From the NCBI RefSeq assembly GCF_001643305.1, contig NZ_LSGW01000101.1, positions 1 through 45,793 on the forward strand: 45,793 nt of DNA, written 5' to 3'. Below are positions 27,372-39,051 of this stretch, piece after piece (within the stretch, counting starts at the first letter, position 1; each line of letters starts with the position of its first letter). Made by a program: the position numbers and the translations under genes. Source of the stretch: Aeromonas salmonicida subsp. salmonicida. GTDB taxonomy: Bacteria; Pseudomonadota; Gammaproteobacteria; Enterobacterales; Aeromonadaceae. Under the pieces are notes generated by a model that was not told where the DNA came from, searched no databases, and worked only from the letters and a program-made list of their open reading frames with translations.

Positions 27372-28415
27372 TCAGCTTTCTGTTCGCCAGAAGGGCGGTG
27401 CCCAGCGAGCTATCGCCGCCGCCATTGTCTTGGGATCGAGCTGGCTCATGTCTTCCGGATGATCGCTGTCTTCCGGCGGGCTGAACGCCAGGTGACGCCC
27501 CTCGCTGTTGAGCGGACGCCAGCGCAGCGGGGTGGCCGAGCGGTGCGCCGGGAAGAAACCTATGGTCGGCACGTCCAGCGCCGCCGCTATGTGCAGCGGC
27601 CCGGTACTGCCCGCCACAAACAGGGCCGCGTTGGCCATCACCTGACAGAACTTGGGCAGCCCCTCGTCGGAGCGATAGATCCAGCCATTGCCGCCGTGAG
27701 CCAGCAATTCTGCCGCCAGCTGCTCGGCGATCTTCTCCTCCCCCGGCCCTGCCGTCAGGATGCACTGCAATTCCGGGCATGCCTGATTGAGCTTGATGAT
27801 GAGGCGTGAGTACTGCTCGATGGAGAGGTTGTTGGCCGAACCACCGCTGCCGGCGTGTACCATCAGCCAGGGGCGACTGGCATCCAGCTTCAGTCTGGTT
27901 GCAACCTGTTCGCGCACCAGCTGCAGGCTCTGGGGGTCAAAGCTGAGATAGGGGCCCTGTGGCTCGACCACGCTTACCTGCTGGTCGGCGAGAAAGCGAC
28001 GCACCAGATCCAGGTTGTACTCGTACTCCGGCTTCTGGGAGCGGGAGCGGCGCTGCACCAGCCGCTGGTTGTAGAGCACCTGTGCCAGCTTGGTGGCCGG
28101 GGCCAGCCGGTAGGGGATGTGCGCCTTCCACACCAGCTTGGCGTTACGGGTGTTGGAGAACAGGCAAATGGAGGCATCGAAGGCTGCCGCCTTGATGCGG
28201 GCCAGCAAGGCGCGTTGCTGTTCCTTGTCGGCTCCTGACCCCGGATCCAGGATAATCTCGTCGATCCAGGGACAGAGACGGGCCAACGGCGCCGTGTAGG
28301 CAGGAACCAGGGCAGTCACATGACAATCCATGGAGCGCTTGAGCATGGCAAAACTCGGCCATGCCAGCATGAAGTCACCAATCTTGTCGTTGCGTACTAC
28401 CAGAATACGTTTCAT
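27372..28415 (-). CDS. GT9 glycosyltransferase, heptosyltransferase-like
   Basis: A 347-residue GT9 family protein. It starts MKRILVVRNDKIGDFMLAWP, the usual N-terminal strand-loop of heptosyltransferases, and has MVHAGSGGSANNLS and FVAGSTGPLHIAAALDVPTI in the donor-binding half. It is clearly distinct from the waaF in this window and may be a further core heptosyltransferase; the exact sugar and linkage cannot be read from sequence. AAGGGA six bases upstream supports the ATG. It is divergent from coaD. Confidence 0.88.
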   Translation of the reverse strand: MKRILVVRNDKIGDFMLAWPSFAMLKRSMDCHVTALVPAYTAPLARLCPWIDEIILDPGSGADKEQQRALLARIKAAAFDASICLFSNTRNAKLVWKAHIPYRLAPATKLAQVLYNQRLVQRRSRSQKPEYEYNLDLVRRFLADQQVSVVEPQGPYLSFDPQSLQLVREQVATRLKLDASRPWLMVHAGSGGSANNLSIEQYSRLIIKLNQACPELQCILTAGPGEEKIAEQLAAELLAHGGNGWIYRSDEGLPKFCQVMANAALFVAGSTGPLHIAAALDVPTIGFFPAHRSATPLRWRPLNSEGRHLAFSPPEDSDHPEDMSQLDPKTMAAAIARWAPPFWRTES

Positions 28416-28417
28416 AA

Positions 28418-29131
<714 letters not shown>

Positions 29132-29136
29132 CAAGC

Positions 29137-29164
29137 AAACAGGCTACCCGAGGGTAGCCTGTTT
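29137..29164. terminator. terminator after coaD
   Basis: AAACAGGCTACCC pairs with GGGTAGCCTGTTT around a two-base loop; it can serve coaD and the converging DUF535 gene. Confidence 0.85.
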
Positions 29165-29209
29165 AGTGCGGCGCACATGGGCCGCGCTCGCCATTGTCCG
29201 CACTGGCAG

Positions 29210-30151
29210 TCAGCCCGCCGCGCGACCCAGCACCTGCTGGCAGGAGAGCGCCAGCTCGTCGAGCCATTCATAGCGGCGCCGGTACATGGCCCGCTTCTTG
29301 GAGGCAATCTCCTCCAGCGGCTTGCGCACCGCAGGCAACAGCTGCACGAAGTTGTCATCCTGATCAATGGCGCCAAATTCCTCCCACAGCTCGTCATAAT
29401 CCGCCTGCAGACAGGCTTTCTTCTTCTTGCTGTAACGCTTGGCCTGGTAGATGTGCGCCTTCATCCGCACCGCCGAGATATTCTCGGCCCCCATCGCCTC
29501 GGCCAGCTGCATCACCAGCATTACCACCAGTGACTTGGGCCGCAAACCATGGCCCTCCTTGGTCAGGGCTCGAACCTTGTCCTGTGCCTGTTCGACGCAG
29601 GGTTCCGGACCCTGTACCGAGCCGATCACCAGCGACAGCTTGCCGGGGGTGCCCGCCAGCGAGAAGGCGCAGCTATAGAGGCGCTTGCCCTGTTGATCGA
29701 CGATGGAGAGCGCCAGCTCGGCCTCACGACGGAAGGTACCATCGTGGCGCAGCACTATGCGACATCCACTCTGGGGATAGTGGCCAAGCTCTATGCCCTC
29801 GTCCAGATAGAGCGGATCTATCAGCTCGGGATAACGGGCCAGCAGCAGTCGATAGTGGTTTTCCAGCATCTCGGCCCGCTGGGTCGCGGTGGAGCCGGCA
29901 AACCGATAGGGTCGCATCGGCTTGTCGAGCAGCTCGGGATAGTGGACAGGCAGGGCCTTGAGCGGTTCGGCCTGAAACAGCTCGAACACCCGGCTCATCT
30001 GCTGCCGATAGAGCAGGCTGCGCAGCACGAACTTGGCGCGATTGAAGGTCTTGCGGGCGCTGTCATCGGGATAGAGGAAGCGGGCCATTTTTTGGGCGCA
30101 ATAGTGCCCCTGCCGGGATAAATGATCCCAGTCCATTGATTTAGCTGTCAT
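29210..30151 (-). CDS. DUF535 (VirK/YbjX family) protein
   Basis: A 313-residue protein of the VirK/YbjX (DUF535) family. Family-like stretches are RYPELIDPLYLDEGIELG, YSCAFSLAGTPGKLSLVIG and the C-terminal RRRYEWLDELA. No signal peptide or membrane segment is evident, so it is probably cytoplasmic. Relatives in Shigella and Salmonella have been linked to virulence and antimicrobial-peptide resistance, but the biochemical role is unknown. It lies 115 bp downstream of mutM on the same strand. Confidence 0.85.
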   Translation of the reverse strand: MTAKSMDWDHLSRQGHYCAQKMARFLYPDDSARKTFNRAKFVLRSLLYRQQMSRVFELFQAEPLKALPVHYPELLDKPMRPYRFAGSTATQRAEMLENHYRLLLARYPELIDPLYLDEGIELGHYPQSGCRIVLRHDGTFRREAELALSIVDQQGKRLYSCAFSLAGTPGKLSLVIGSVQGPEPCVEQAQDKVRALTKEGHGLRPKSLVVMLVMQLAEAMGAENISAVRMKAHIYQAKRYSKKKKACLQADYDELWEEFGAIDQDDNFVQLLPAVRKPLEEIASKKRAMYRRRYEWLDELALSCQQVLGRAAG

Positions 30152-30266
30152 TTTATTTTCTCAAACCGCCTGAACGGTCGAGATACTAGTGACAGGCGCC
30201 CAAATATTCAACAGACCGGAAATACTCTCTTACAACTTGGCCATGTTTGGCCAAAATAACTGCGAT

Positions 30267-31079
30267 TCAGCGCTGGCAGTGGGAGCAAAACACGGTTGTA
30301 CGCTGCCCCAGCCGTATTTCACTGAGCAGAGTATGGCAATGGAAACAGGCTTGACCACCGCGACCATAAACCTGCAACTGCTGCACGAAATAGCCCGGCT
30401 TGCCATCGGCGCTGGTGAAATCCTTGAGGGTGGTTCCCCCCTGCTGGATGGCAGAAGCCAGCACCCGCTTGATCTCGGCCACCAAGGTTTCCAGTCGCTC
30501 GGCACTGATGTTGCCCGCCGCCCGTTTGGGATGAATACCGGCAGCGTACAGCGCCTCATTGGCGTAGATGTTACCCACACCGACCACCACATGGTTGTCC
30601 ATCAGGAAGGTCTTGATGGCAGTGCTGCGCCCCTTGGCACGCCCTTGCAGATACTCGGCGTTGAAGGCATCGGTCAGCGGCTCCGGGCCCAGTTTGGCCA
30701 GCAGGGCGTGTGCCTCCGCCGGTTCACGGGTCCACAGCAGGGCTCCGAAGCGGCGCGGGTCATTGAGTCGCAGCAGCTTGCCGTTGGCGAGCTCTATATC
30801 CACGTGATCGTGTTTCTCGGCCGGCGTACCAATATTCAGTACCCGCAGACTGCCGGACATGCCCAGATGCAGGATGGCGGTGCCAAAGTCGGTCTCCAGC
30901 AGCAAATACTTGGCACGACGGCTGACCCTGTGGATGGTGAGATCCACCAGCTCCTGGATTTCGCCAGGTACCGGCCAGCGCAGCCGGCCATCCCGTACCA
31001 CGACGCGGGTCACCTTGATGCCGGTGAGCCAGGGAGATATGCCCTGGCGGCTGACTTCAACTTCCGGTAATTCAGGCAT
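30267..31079 (-). CDS. mutM: formamidopyrimidine-DNA glycosylase
   Basis: A 270-residue Fpg/MutM that removes 8-oxoguanine and nicks the DNA. The N-terminal [13 protein letters not shown] supplies the catalytic proline (P2) and glutamate (E3). DNA-intercalating and helix-two-turn-helix regions are present ([15 protein letters not shown]), and the C-terminal zinc finger CFHCHTLL...CSHCQ is intact. GGAGG stands just before the start. It follows a small membrane protein gene by 24 bp and lies in the rpmBG-mutM block typical of gammaproteobacteria. Confidence 0.98.
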   Translation of the reverse strand: MPELPEVEVSRQGISPWLTGIKVTRVVVRDGRLRWPVPGEIQELVDLTIHRVSRRAKYLLLETDFGTAILHLGMSGSLRVLNIGTPAEKHDHVDIELANGKLLRLNDPRRFGALLWTREPAEAHALLAKLGPEPLTDAFNAEYLQGRAKGRSTAIKTFLMDNHVVVGVGNIYANEALYAAGIHPKRAAGNISAERLETLVAEIKRVLASAIQQGGTTLKDFTSADGKPGYFVQQLQVYGRGGQACFHCHTLLSEIRLGQRTTVFCSHCQR

Positions 31080-31103
31080 GGGGCCTCCAACAAATAGGGT
31101 GGA

Positions 31104-31559
31104 TTACGGAGAGGGGCGCAACAGGCTGCGATACTGCTCCTGACTCAGGGTGAGCCAGGTCGAGGGCGGCAACAGGGCGGCAAATTTGCCGTTGTCCTGA
31201 TAGAGCCCCACTTCAATCGGGTCGCTCTGACCGGCGATCCACACCTTGAGGGTAACCGGCGTGCCGCGCACTGCATCGCCAGGGGGCAGCAACCAAGCCT
31301 GCCACGCCTCGATATGGGCCGCCAGCTGGGCACTGCTGAGCCCCAGATCCGGTCCGCTGCGCCAACCCTGGCCGATACGCTCTATCTGCCAGCTCGGCCC
31401 ATGCCAGGTGAGGACGACTGCGCTGTCCGGCAATAGGGTACGAGGTCGCTGGGCGCTGTTCTCCTGCTGGGCCATCTCCAGCCGGTGCAGCAGAGTGATC
31501 ACCGCCAGCACGGCCACTATGATCACGTTATTCCAGCCTTTACGGCTCAATTTCAACAT
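31104..31559 (-). CDS. hypothetical single-pass membrane protein
   Basis: A 151-residue protein with one N-terminal membrane segment (NVIIVAVLAVITLLH, about 11-25) and a probable periplasmic domain with several tryptophans. I recognise no named family. It stands between the rpmG terminator and mutM (24-bp gap), so mutM is probably co-transcribed with it. Confidence 0.75.
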   Translation of the reverse strand: MLKLSRKGWNNVIIVAVLAVITLLHRLEMAQQENSAQRPRTLLPDSAVVLTWHGPSWQIERIGQGWRSGPDLGLSSAQLAAHIEAWQAWLLPPGDAVRGTPVTLKVWIAGQSDPIEVGLYQDNGKFAALLPPSTWLTLSQEQYRSLLRPSP

Positions 31560-31603
31560 GGCAAGCCTCCGTTTGAACCGGCAGTGTACTGAATTCCAGC
31601 CAT

Positions 31604-31632
31604 AAAAAAACCCGGCACTGGGCCGGGCTTTT
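31604..31632 (-). terminator. rpmB-rpmG terminator
   Basis: On the minus strand CCCGGC pairs, extended by flanking AAAG/TTTT bases, and is followed by GTTTTTTTATG. It lies 21 bp after the rpmG stop. Confidence 0.85.
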
Positions 31633-31652
31633 GGGAATGCAGCATCAAGTAA

Positions 31653-31820
31653 TTACTTGATTTTGCCTTCCTTGTAGATCACATGCTGACGAACAACGGG
31701 ATCAAACTTTTTGATCTCCATTTTTTCGGGCATGGTGCGCTTGTTCTTGGTAGTGGTATAGAAGTGACCAGTACCGGCGCTGGAGTTCAGGCGAATTTTC
31801 TCGCGAATACCTTTAGCCAT
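31653..31820 (-). CDS. rpmG: 50S ribosomal protein L33
   Basis: A 55-residue L33: [20 protein letters not shown], then [20 protein letters not shown] and a lysine-rich C terminus. No zinc-finger cysteines are present, so it is the zinc-independent type. It lies 11 bp after rpmB. Confidence 0.97.
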   Translation of the reverse strand: MAKGIREKIRLNSSAGTGHFYTTTKNKRTMPEKMEIKKFDPVVRQHVIYKEGKIK

Positions 31821-31831
31821 GATCTAATTCC

Positions 31832-32068
31832 TTATACCTTAACACCGCTGGCGCGCAGTTCAGCCAGAACCACTTCAACGCCACGCTTGTCGATAATACG
31901 CATGCCTTTTGCGGATACGCGCAGGCTTACGAAGCGTTTTTCACCCTCAACCCAAAAACGGTGAGTGTGCAGGTTCGGCAGGAAACGACGCTTGGTAGCG
32001 TTGTTAGCGTGCGAACGGTTGTTACCAACTGCCGGGCGCTTGCCGGTTACTTGGCATACTCTAGACAT
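31832..32068 (-). CDS. rpmB: 50S ribosomal protein L28
   Basis: A 78-residue L28 beginning [20 protein letters not shown] and ending [15 protein letters not shown], the same length as in E. coli. The ATG at 32068 is the family start; an extended frame to 32182 is not conserved. rpmB-rpmG form the usual two-gene operon, with radC upstream on the same strand. Confidence 0.97.
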   Translation of the reverse strand: MSRVCQVTGKRPAVGNNRSHANNATKRRFLPNLHTHRFWVEGEKRFVSLRVSAKGMRIIDKRGVEVVLAELRASGVKV

Positions 32069-32204
32069 GTCAGTCTCTCCAAATCTTACTTCATTGCTCG
32101 AGCAAATATCTGCCCCGCTGGCCTTCGATTGCGGGGCAAACAGAAGGCGGCATTTTATACAGCATCCGTGATCAAAGATCAACTAATACAGTGCCAGAGC
32201 CCAG

Positions 32205-32867
32205 TTACAACCAACCACGCTCTGCAAAAGAAACCGTGATGCCGTCACCGATCACCAAGTGATCCAGCACTCTGATATCGATCAGGGCCAAAGCGGCCAA
32301 GATCCGATCCGTGATCTGGCGGTCGGCCCGACTGGGCTCGGCCACGCCGGACGGGTGATTATGCGCCAGAATCACTGCGGCTGCATTATGTTTGAGCGCG
32401 ATCTGCACGATTTCTCTGGGCCAGACGCTTGCAGAATCGAGGGTGCCGTAAAAAAGTTCAACGAATTGAATGACTCTGTGCTGGTTATCCAGCAACAGCA
32501 GGGCGAACACCTCCCGCAGCTGGGCTTGCAGGTAATCCCGGGTCAGCTGGGGCGAAGTGAGCGCATCGCCCCGTTGCAACTGTTCAGCCAGATGGCGTTT
32601 GCCCATCTCCAGCACCGCCTGCAATTGAGCATACTTGGCAGGCCCCAGTCCATGGGCATGACAGAAGGCGCCTTGATCGGCCCCGAGCAGTGCCCGTAGC
32701 GAACCAAACTGCTGCAATAGTTGACGGGAGAGATCCACCGCACTCAGGCCGTTGACGCCGGTTCGCAGGAAGATGGCCAGCAATTCGGCATCGGATAACG
32801 TCGCTGGCCCCTGCCGCAGCAGTTTCTCTCTGGGTCTCTCATCCTCAGGCCACTCCTTGATGCTCAT
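32205..32867 (-). CDS. radC: JAB/MPN-domain protein RadC
   Basis: A 220-residue RadC. The N-terminal helix-hairpin-helix-like part begins [17 protein letters not shown]; the C-terminal JAB/MPN domain has the metal motif [14 protein letters not shown]. Despite the name, a role in repair is doubtful; related proteins are metallo-isopeptidase-like. The start at 32867 has GGGAG upstream and fits E. coli (222 residues). The frame stays open far upstream, but that part is antisense to coaBC. Divergent from coaBC. Confidence 0.94.
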   Translation of the reverse strand: MSIKEWPEDERPREKLLRQGPATLSDAELLAIFLRTGVNGLSAVDLSRQLLQQFGSLRALLGADQGAFCHAHGLGPAKYAQLQAVLEMGKRHLAEQLQRGDALTSPQLTRDYLQAQLREVFALLLLDNQHRVIQFVELFYGTLDSASVWPREIVQIALKHNAAAVILAHNHPSGVAEPSRADRQITDRILAALALIDIRVLDHLVIGDGITVSFAERGWL

Positions 32868-33014
32868 TTGTCTCTCCCTCATGCCTATTGAGAGAAAACA
32901 TAGCAAAAAATCGCGGGAGGCCGGCCACAAGTCCCCCATGTCAGCCTCTGTCGTCGTCCGTTGCCTGTGGTATCTTAGCCGACCAGTCAGAGTGAGCCGG
33001 AAGAGAAGCAGCAG

Positions 33015-34217
33015 ATGAGATTGGCCGATAAACGCATCCTGTTGGGTGTCAGTGGCGGGATCGCCGCCTACAAGAGTGCCGAACTGGTACGCCGCCTGAA
33101 AGACCAGGGGGCCGAGGTACGGGTAGTGATGACCCGCTCCGCCAAGGAGTTCATCACCCCGCTGACCCTGCAGGCGGTTTCCGGTCATCCGGTGGCCGAC
33201 AGCTTGCTGGATCCGGCTGCCGAGGCGGGCATGGGCCACATAGAGCTGGCCAAGTGGGCGGATCTGGTGCTGATCGCCCCGGCGAGCGCCAACCTGATGG
33301 CCCGCATGGCCGCCGGCATGGCCGACGAACTGCTCACCACCCTCTGCGTGGCAACCCCGGCCCCCGTGGCACTGGCTCCCGCCATGAATCAGCAGATGTA
33401 TCTCAACGCCGCCACCCAGGCCAATCTCAAGACCCTGGCCAGCCGCGGAATCCTGCTGTGGGGGCCGGATTCCGGCAGCCAGGCCTGTGGCGACGTAGGC
33501 CCGGGCCGGATGCTGGATCCCTTGGAACTGGTTGAGCGCTGCTGCCAGCAACTGGCTGCCGAGCCGCTGCTGGCGGGCGTCAGACTGCTGCTCACCGCCG
33601 GACCGACCCGCGAAGCACTGGATCCGGTGCGCTACATCAGCAACCACAGCTCGGGCAAGATGGGTTACGCCATCGCCCGCGCCGCCCGTGAGGCAGGGGC
33701 CGAAGTGACGCTGGTGAGCGGGCCGGTCGCCCTGCCTGCACCGAGCGGGGTGGAGCGTGTCGATGTGGAGAGCGCCGAGCAGATGCATCAGGCGGTGATG
33801 AGCCGGGTCGGCGAGTGCGACCTCTTTATCGGTTGCGCCGCAGTGGCCGACTATAGGCCCGAGCAAGTCGCCAGCCAGAAGATCAAAAAGACCGGTGATA
33901 ACGATCAGATGGTGCTGACCCTGGTCAAGAATCCCGACATCATAGCCGCCGTGGGGGCGTTATCAGACAAGCCCTTCACCGTCGGATTTGCCGCCGAAAC
34001 CGTGGATGTGGAACAATACGCCCTCGATAAATTGCAGCGAAAACGGCTGGACATGATCGCCGCCAACGATGTGTCTCGTGCGGGCCAGGGCTTCAATGCC
34101 GATGACAACGCTCTGACCGTGTTCTGGCAAGGGGGTCAAGCCCCTCTGCCACTGGCCGATAAGCTGACGCTGGCTCGCCACCTCATCGCCCTGATTGCGC
34201 GCCACTACCGGCGCTGA
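33015..34217 (+). CDS. coaBC: bifunctional phosphopantothenoylcysteine decarboxylase/synthetase
   Basis: A 400-residue fused enzyme of CoA synthesis. The CoaC half (1-about 190) is a flavoprotein: [19 protein letters not shown], the catalytic-histidine segment [20 protein letters not shown], and [13 protein letters not shown] with the active cysteine. The CoaB half has [28 protein letters not shown] and the lysines in ASQKIKK. Its place between radC and dut is as in E. coli. Confidence 0.97.
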   Translation: MRLADKRILLGVSGGIAAYKSAELVRRLKDQGAEVRVVMTRSAKEFITPLTLQAVSGHPVADSLLDPAAEAGMGHIELAKWADLVLIAPASANLMARMAAGMADELLTTLCVATPAPVALAPAMNQQMYLNAATQANLKTLASRGILLWGPDSGSQACGDVGPGRMLDPLELVERCCQQLAAEPLLAGVRLLLTAGPTREALDPVRYISNHSSGKMGYAIARAAREAGAEVTLVSGPVALPAPSGVERVDVESAEQMHQAVMSRVGECDLFIGCAAVADYRPEQVASQKIKKTGDNDQMVLTLVKNPDIIAAVGALSDKPFTVGFAAETVDVEQYALDKLQRKRLDMIAANDVSRAGQGFNADDNALTVFWQGGQAPLPLADKLTLARHLIALIARHYRR

Positions 34218-34362
34218 GTGCAGACACATGGCACCCCGCTGGCATTGCCCATGCAGGACGCCCACACCAGCACTCGCTGAGCAACGATCAATTCATGACT
34301 GCCCGGACTGTACCGAGTATCCCGGGTGTCCACACAAGAACCCATTGAAAAACGAACGATTC

Positions 34363-34821
34363 ATGACAACACAAATTGAGCTGAAAATTCTGGATGCCCG
34401 CATCGGCACCGAGTACCCGCTGCCCGCCTACGCCACTCCGGGCTCTGCCGGTATGGACCTGCGTGCGCTGCTGGATGCGCCCATCACTCTGGCACCAGGC
34501 GACACCATTCTGGTACCGACCGGTCTGGCCATCCACATTCAGGATCCCGGCTTGTGCGCCACCATCTTGCCCCGCTCCGGCCTCGGCCATAAGCACGGCA
34601 TTGTGCTGGGCAACCTGGTGGGCCTCATCGATTCCGATTACCAGGGCCAGCTGATGGTTTCGGTCTGGAATCGTGGCAACGACAGTTTCACCATGCAACC
34701 CGGTGAACGCATCGCCCAACTGGTGATAATGCCGGTGGTGCAGGCCAGCTTCCAACTGGTCGATGAGTTCAATCAGAGTGAACGGGGTGAAGGCGGTTTT
34801 GGTTCTTCTGGTCGCCAATAA
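34363..34821 (+). CDS. dut: dUTP diphosphatase
   Basis: A 152-residue trimeric dUTPase that hydrolyses dUTP to dUMP. The five motifs are present: [39 protein letters not shown] and the C-terminal [11 protein letters not shown] that closes over the active site. The start at 34363 ([11 protein letters not shown]) fits E. coli length; the extension to 34195 overlaps coaBC and is not conserved. The ribosome site is weak. Confidence 0.97.
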   Translation: MTTQIELKILDARIGTEYPLPAYATPGSAGMDLRALLDAPITLAPGDTILVPTGLAIHIQDPGLCATILPRSGLGHKHGIVLGNLVGLIDSDYQGQLMVSVWNRGNDSFTMQPGERIAQLVIMPVVQASFQLVDEFNQSERGEGGFGSSGRQ

Positions 34822-34828
34822 CAGACCA

Positions 34829-34848
34829 CACAGGCCCCCGGGCCTGTG
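34829..34848 (+). other. inverted repeat between dut and slmA
   Basis: CACAGGCC pairs with GGCCTGTG around four bases, just after the dut stop. No T-run follows directly (a run of T lies at 34872-34878), so it may weaken read-through to slmA rather than terminate fully. Confidence 0.45.
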
Positions 34849-34889
34849 CCTAATAACAGAATCAAGCCATTGTTTTTTTAGGGGAATCC

Positions 34890-35486
34890 ATGGCAAGCAG
34901 TAATCAGAAACAGAGTCGGCGCGATCAGATCCTGCAAGCACTCGCCCATATGCTGGAGACCAGCCCTGGCCAGCGTATCACCACGGCACGTCTGGCGGCC
35001 GAGGTGGGTGTCTCTGAGGCCGCCCTCTATCGACATTTTCCCAGCAAGGCGCGGATGTTCGAGGGACTGATCGACTTTATCGAGGATTCCCTGCTGTCAC
35101 GGGTCAACCTGATCATGGCCGAAGAGAAGGACACCATGGCCCGCTGCCATCATATCCTTCAGCTGCTGCTGGTGTTCGCCGAGCGCAATCCCGGCATCAC
35201 CCGTATCCTCAACGGCGACGCCCTGCTGGGTGAGCACGATCGACTGCGGGATCGCATCAGCATCCTGTTCGACAAGCTGGAAACCCAGATCAAGCAGGTG
35301 TTGCGGGAAAAACGGCTGCGGGAAGGTCAGGGCTTCCAGCTCGACGAGACCATGCTCGCCAATCTGCTGCTGGCCTATACCGAGGGACGCATCAGTCAGT
35401 TTGTCCGCTCCGAGTTCAAACTCAAGCCCACCGCCGGCTTCGAAGATCAGTGGCTCTTCATCCGCAGCCAACTGCTGCAAAGCTGA
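34890..35486 (+). CDS. slmA: nucleoid occlusion factor SlmA
   Basis: A 198-residue TetR-family protein that binds chromosome sites and blocks FtsZ assembly over the nucleoid. The N-terminal helix-turn-helix is [20 protein letters not shown] (about 30-50); the rest is the helical dimer/FtsZ-binding domain. Same length as E. coli SlmA. GGGGA precedes the ATG. It lies 68 bp after dut, as in enterics, and ends at a strong terminator. Confidence 0.97.
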   Translation: MASSNQKQSRRDQILQALAHMLETSPGQRITTARLAAEVGVSEAALYRHFPSKARMFEGLIDFIEDSLLSRVNLIMAEEKDTMARCHHILQLLLVFAERNPGITRILNGDALLGEHDRLRDRISILFDKLETQIKQVLREKRLREGQGFQLDETMLANLLLAYTEGRISQFVRSEFKLKPTAGFEDQWLFIRSQLLQS

Positions 35487-35507
35487 CGCCATTCGGGTGG
35501 ATACACA

Positions 35508-35537
35508 AAGGGAGGCCTTGGCCTCCCTTGTTTTTTA
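35508..35537 (+). terminator. slmA terminator
   Basis: AAGGGAGGCC pairs with GGCCTCCCTT around two bases, followed by GTTTTTTAT: a textbook intrinsic terminator. Confidence 0.92.
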
Positions 35538-35636
35538 TGGCAAAAAATGGAAGGGAGCACCAGATGCGACCCAAACTGTCGCATGCCAGTGTTAGATTCA
35601 TGCGTCATAAACCTTTACTGCCTGACAGGACATCCT

Positions 35637-36473
35637 ATGGAACCCGAAATCATCACAGAAGCGCAGACCTGGCTGGTCAATAATCAGGGCCTGCTGATCG
35701 AGTATGCCGTCAATATTGCGGCCGCCCTGATCACCCTGCTGGTCGGTTACATCACCGCCAACCTTCTCAGCAATGGCGTGATCAAGGTGATGAATGCTCG
35801 CAAGCTGGATGCCACAGTGACGCATTTCGTTGGCAGCATCCTCAAGTACACCATTCTGGTGTTCGTGGTGATTGCAGCCATGGGGCGAGTCGGGGTGCAA
35901 ACCGCCTCCTTCGTCGCCATTATCGGTGCCGCCGGTCTGGCCATAGGTCTGGCACTGCAAGGCTCGCTCTCCAACTTCGCCGCCGGTTTCCTGCTGATCA
36001 TCTTCCGCCCCATCAAGGCCGGTGAGTTTATCGAAGTGGCGGGCACCAATGGCGTCGTGCAGTCGGTGCAGCTATTCACTACCACCCTCACCTCGGGTGA
36101 CAACAAGATGGTGGTGGTACCCAACTCCGCCATCCTCAACGGCACCATAGTCAACTACTCGCGCATGGACACCCGCCGCGTCGACATGACCTTCGGTATC
36201 GGCTACGGTTCTGACCTGCGCAAGGCCAAACAGCTCCTCGAGCGCCTGGTGAGTGAAGAGCCGCGCATCCTGAAGGAACAGGCAGCAACCATAGCCGTTG
36301 CCGCCCTGGCCGACTCCTCGGTCAATATCGTAGTGCGTCCCTGGGTCAAGACTGCCGATTACTGGGGCGTCTGGTTCGACTTCCACGAAAAGGTGAAGCT
36401 GACCTTCGATGCCGAAGGCATCGAGATCCCCTTCCCGCAGATGGTCATGCACATGCAAAAGCCTCAGGCCTGA
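35637..36473 (+). CDS. mscS: small-conductance mechanosensitive channel
   Basis: A 278-residue MscS (286 in E. coli), a heptameric inner-membrane channel that opens on osmotic downshock. Three membrane helices are visible; the pore helix has the glycine/alanine pattern AIIGAAGLAIGLALQGSLSN. The soluble beta and alpha/beta vestibule follows (VPNSAILNGTIVNYSRMDTR). AGGA six bases upstream supports the ATG at 35637. A hairpin follows the stop. Confidence 0.96.
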   Translation: MEPEIITEAQTWLVNNQGLLIEYAVNIAAALITLLVGYITANLLSNGVIKVMNARKLDATVTHFVGSILKYTILVFVVIAAMGRVGVQTASFVAIIGAAGLAIGLALQGSLSNFAAGFLLIIFRPIKAGEFIEVAGTNGVVQSVQLFTTTLTSGDNKMVVVPNSAILNGTIVNYSRMDTRRVDMTFGIGYGSDLRKAKQLLERLVSEEPRILKEQAATIAVAALADSSVNIVVRPWVKTADYWGVWFDFHEKVKLTFDAEGIEIPFPQMVMHMQKPQA

Positions 36474-36490
36474 TACCTGCGCAGACGATC

Positions 36491-36524
36491 ACGACAATGC
36501 CAGCCCTGAAGCTGGCATTGTCGT
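36491..36524 (+). terminator. hairpin after mscS
   Basis: A perfect 14-bp stem (36491-36504 with 36511-36524) with a six-base loop, 17 bp after the mscS stop and followed by TTCTGA. The T-run is short, but stem strength and position suggest a terminator. Confidence 0.75.
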
Positions 36525-36634
36525 TTCTGAAACCCCGGTCGTGCCGCAAGGCATAAAGACTCGACCTGCAGCTCACCTTGCATCATGGGGTCGAAAACCT
36601 GTCAATCCGGGCAGCCAGGTTGGCTTGCCCGTCT

Positions 36635-36823
36635 TCATAACAGTCGACGAGCGACCCGGTTAAGCAGTGGCTGCACCAGCGCATAGCCCCCCAGCACGGC
36701 CCCGATCACGGCCAACACCCGAATCTCGAGAGTCGGCGCGGCGGCGGTCAGCGCCAGGGTCAGCAGGCCGATGAGGCCGGTGGCGATCAGGCTCAGGGCA
36801 AACAGGGATAAAACATGTTTCAT
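36635..36823 (-). CDS. small two-helix membrane protein
   Basis: A 62-residue protein starting MKHVLSLFALSLIATGLIGL with two hydrophobic stretches separated by APTLEIR and a basic C terminus (NRVARRLL). I recognise no family. GAGGAG six bases upstream of the ATG is a strong ribosome site, which makes expression likely despite the small size. It stands alone between mscS (convergent) and the pgi upstream region. Confidence 0.7.
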   Translation of the reverse strand: MKHVLSLFALSLIATGLIGLLTLALTAAAPTLEIRVLAVIGAVLGGYALVQPLLNRVARRLL

Positions 36824-36853
36824 ATCGATCTCCTCATTCCAGACAGTGGCCAT

Positions 36854-38895
<2,042 letters not shown>

Positions 38896-38917
38896 TTTAT
38901 CCGGCCTTTCTGAATGC

Positions 38918-38948
38918 AAAAGCCCCGCTCGATGAGCGGGGCTTTTTT
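38918..38948 (+). terminator. pgi terminator
   Basis: AAAGCCCCGCTC pairs with GAGCGGGGCTTT around a short loop, then TTTTAT. It lies 22 bp after the stop and may also serve ilvC arriving from the right. Confidence 0.9.
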
Positions 38949-39051
38949 ATAGCTGTCGGGCCGGATTTTCTGGCTGGCCGGTCGGGTGTCCAGTCCGACT
39001 GGCGACGGGGATCGTCATCCCCGCCCCTTCATCATCCTGCCAGATGCAGGC

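Noticed and set aside
32868..33866. N-terminal extension of the radC frame
   Set aside because: Antisense to coaBC and absent from RadC proteins; a good ribosome site marks the start at 32867.
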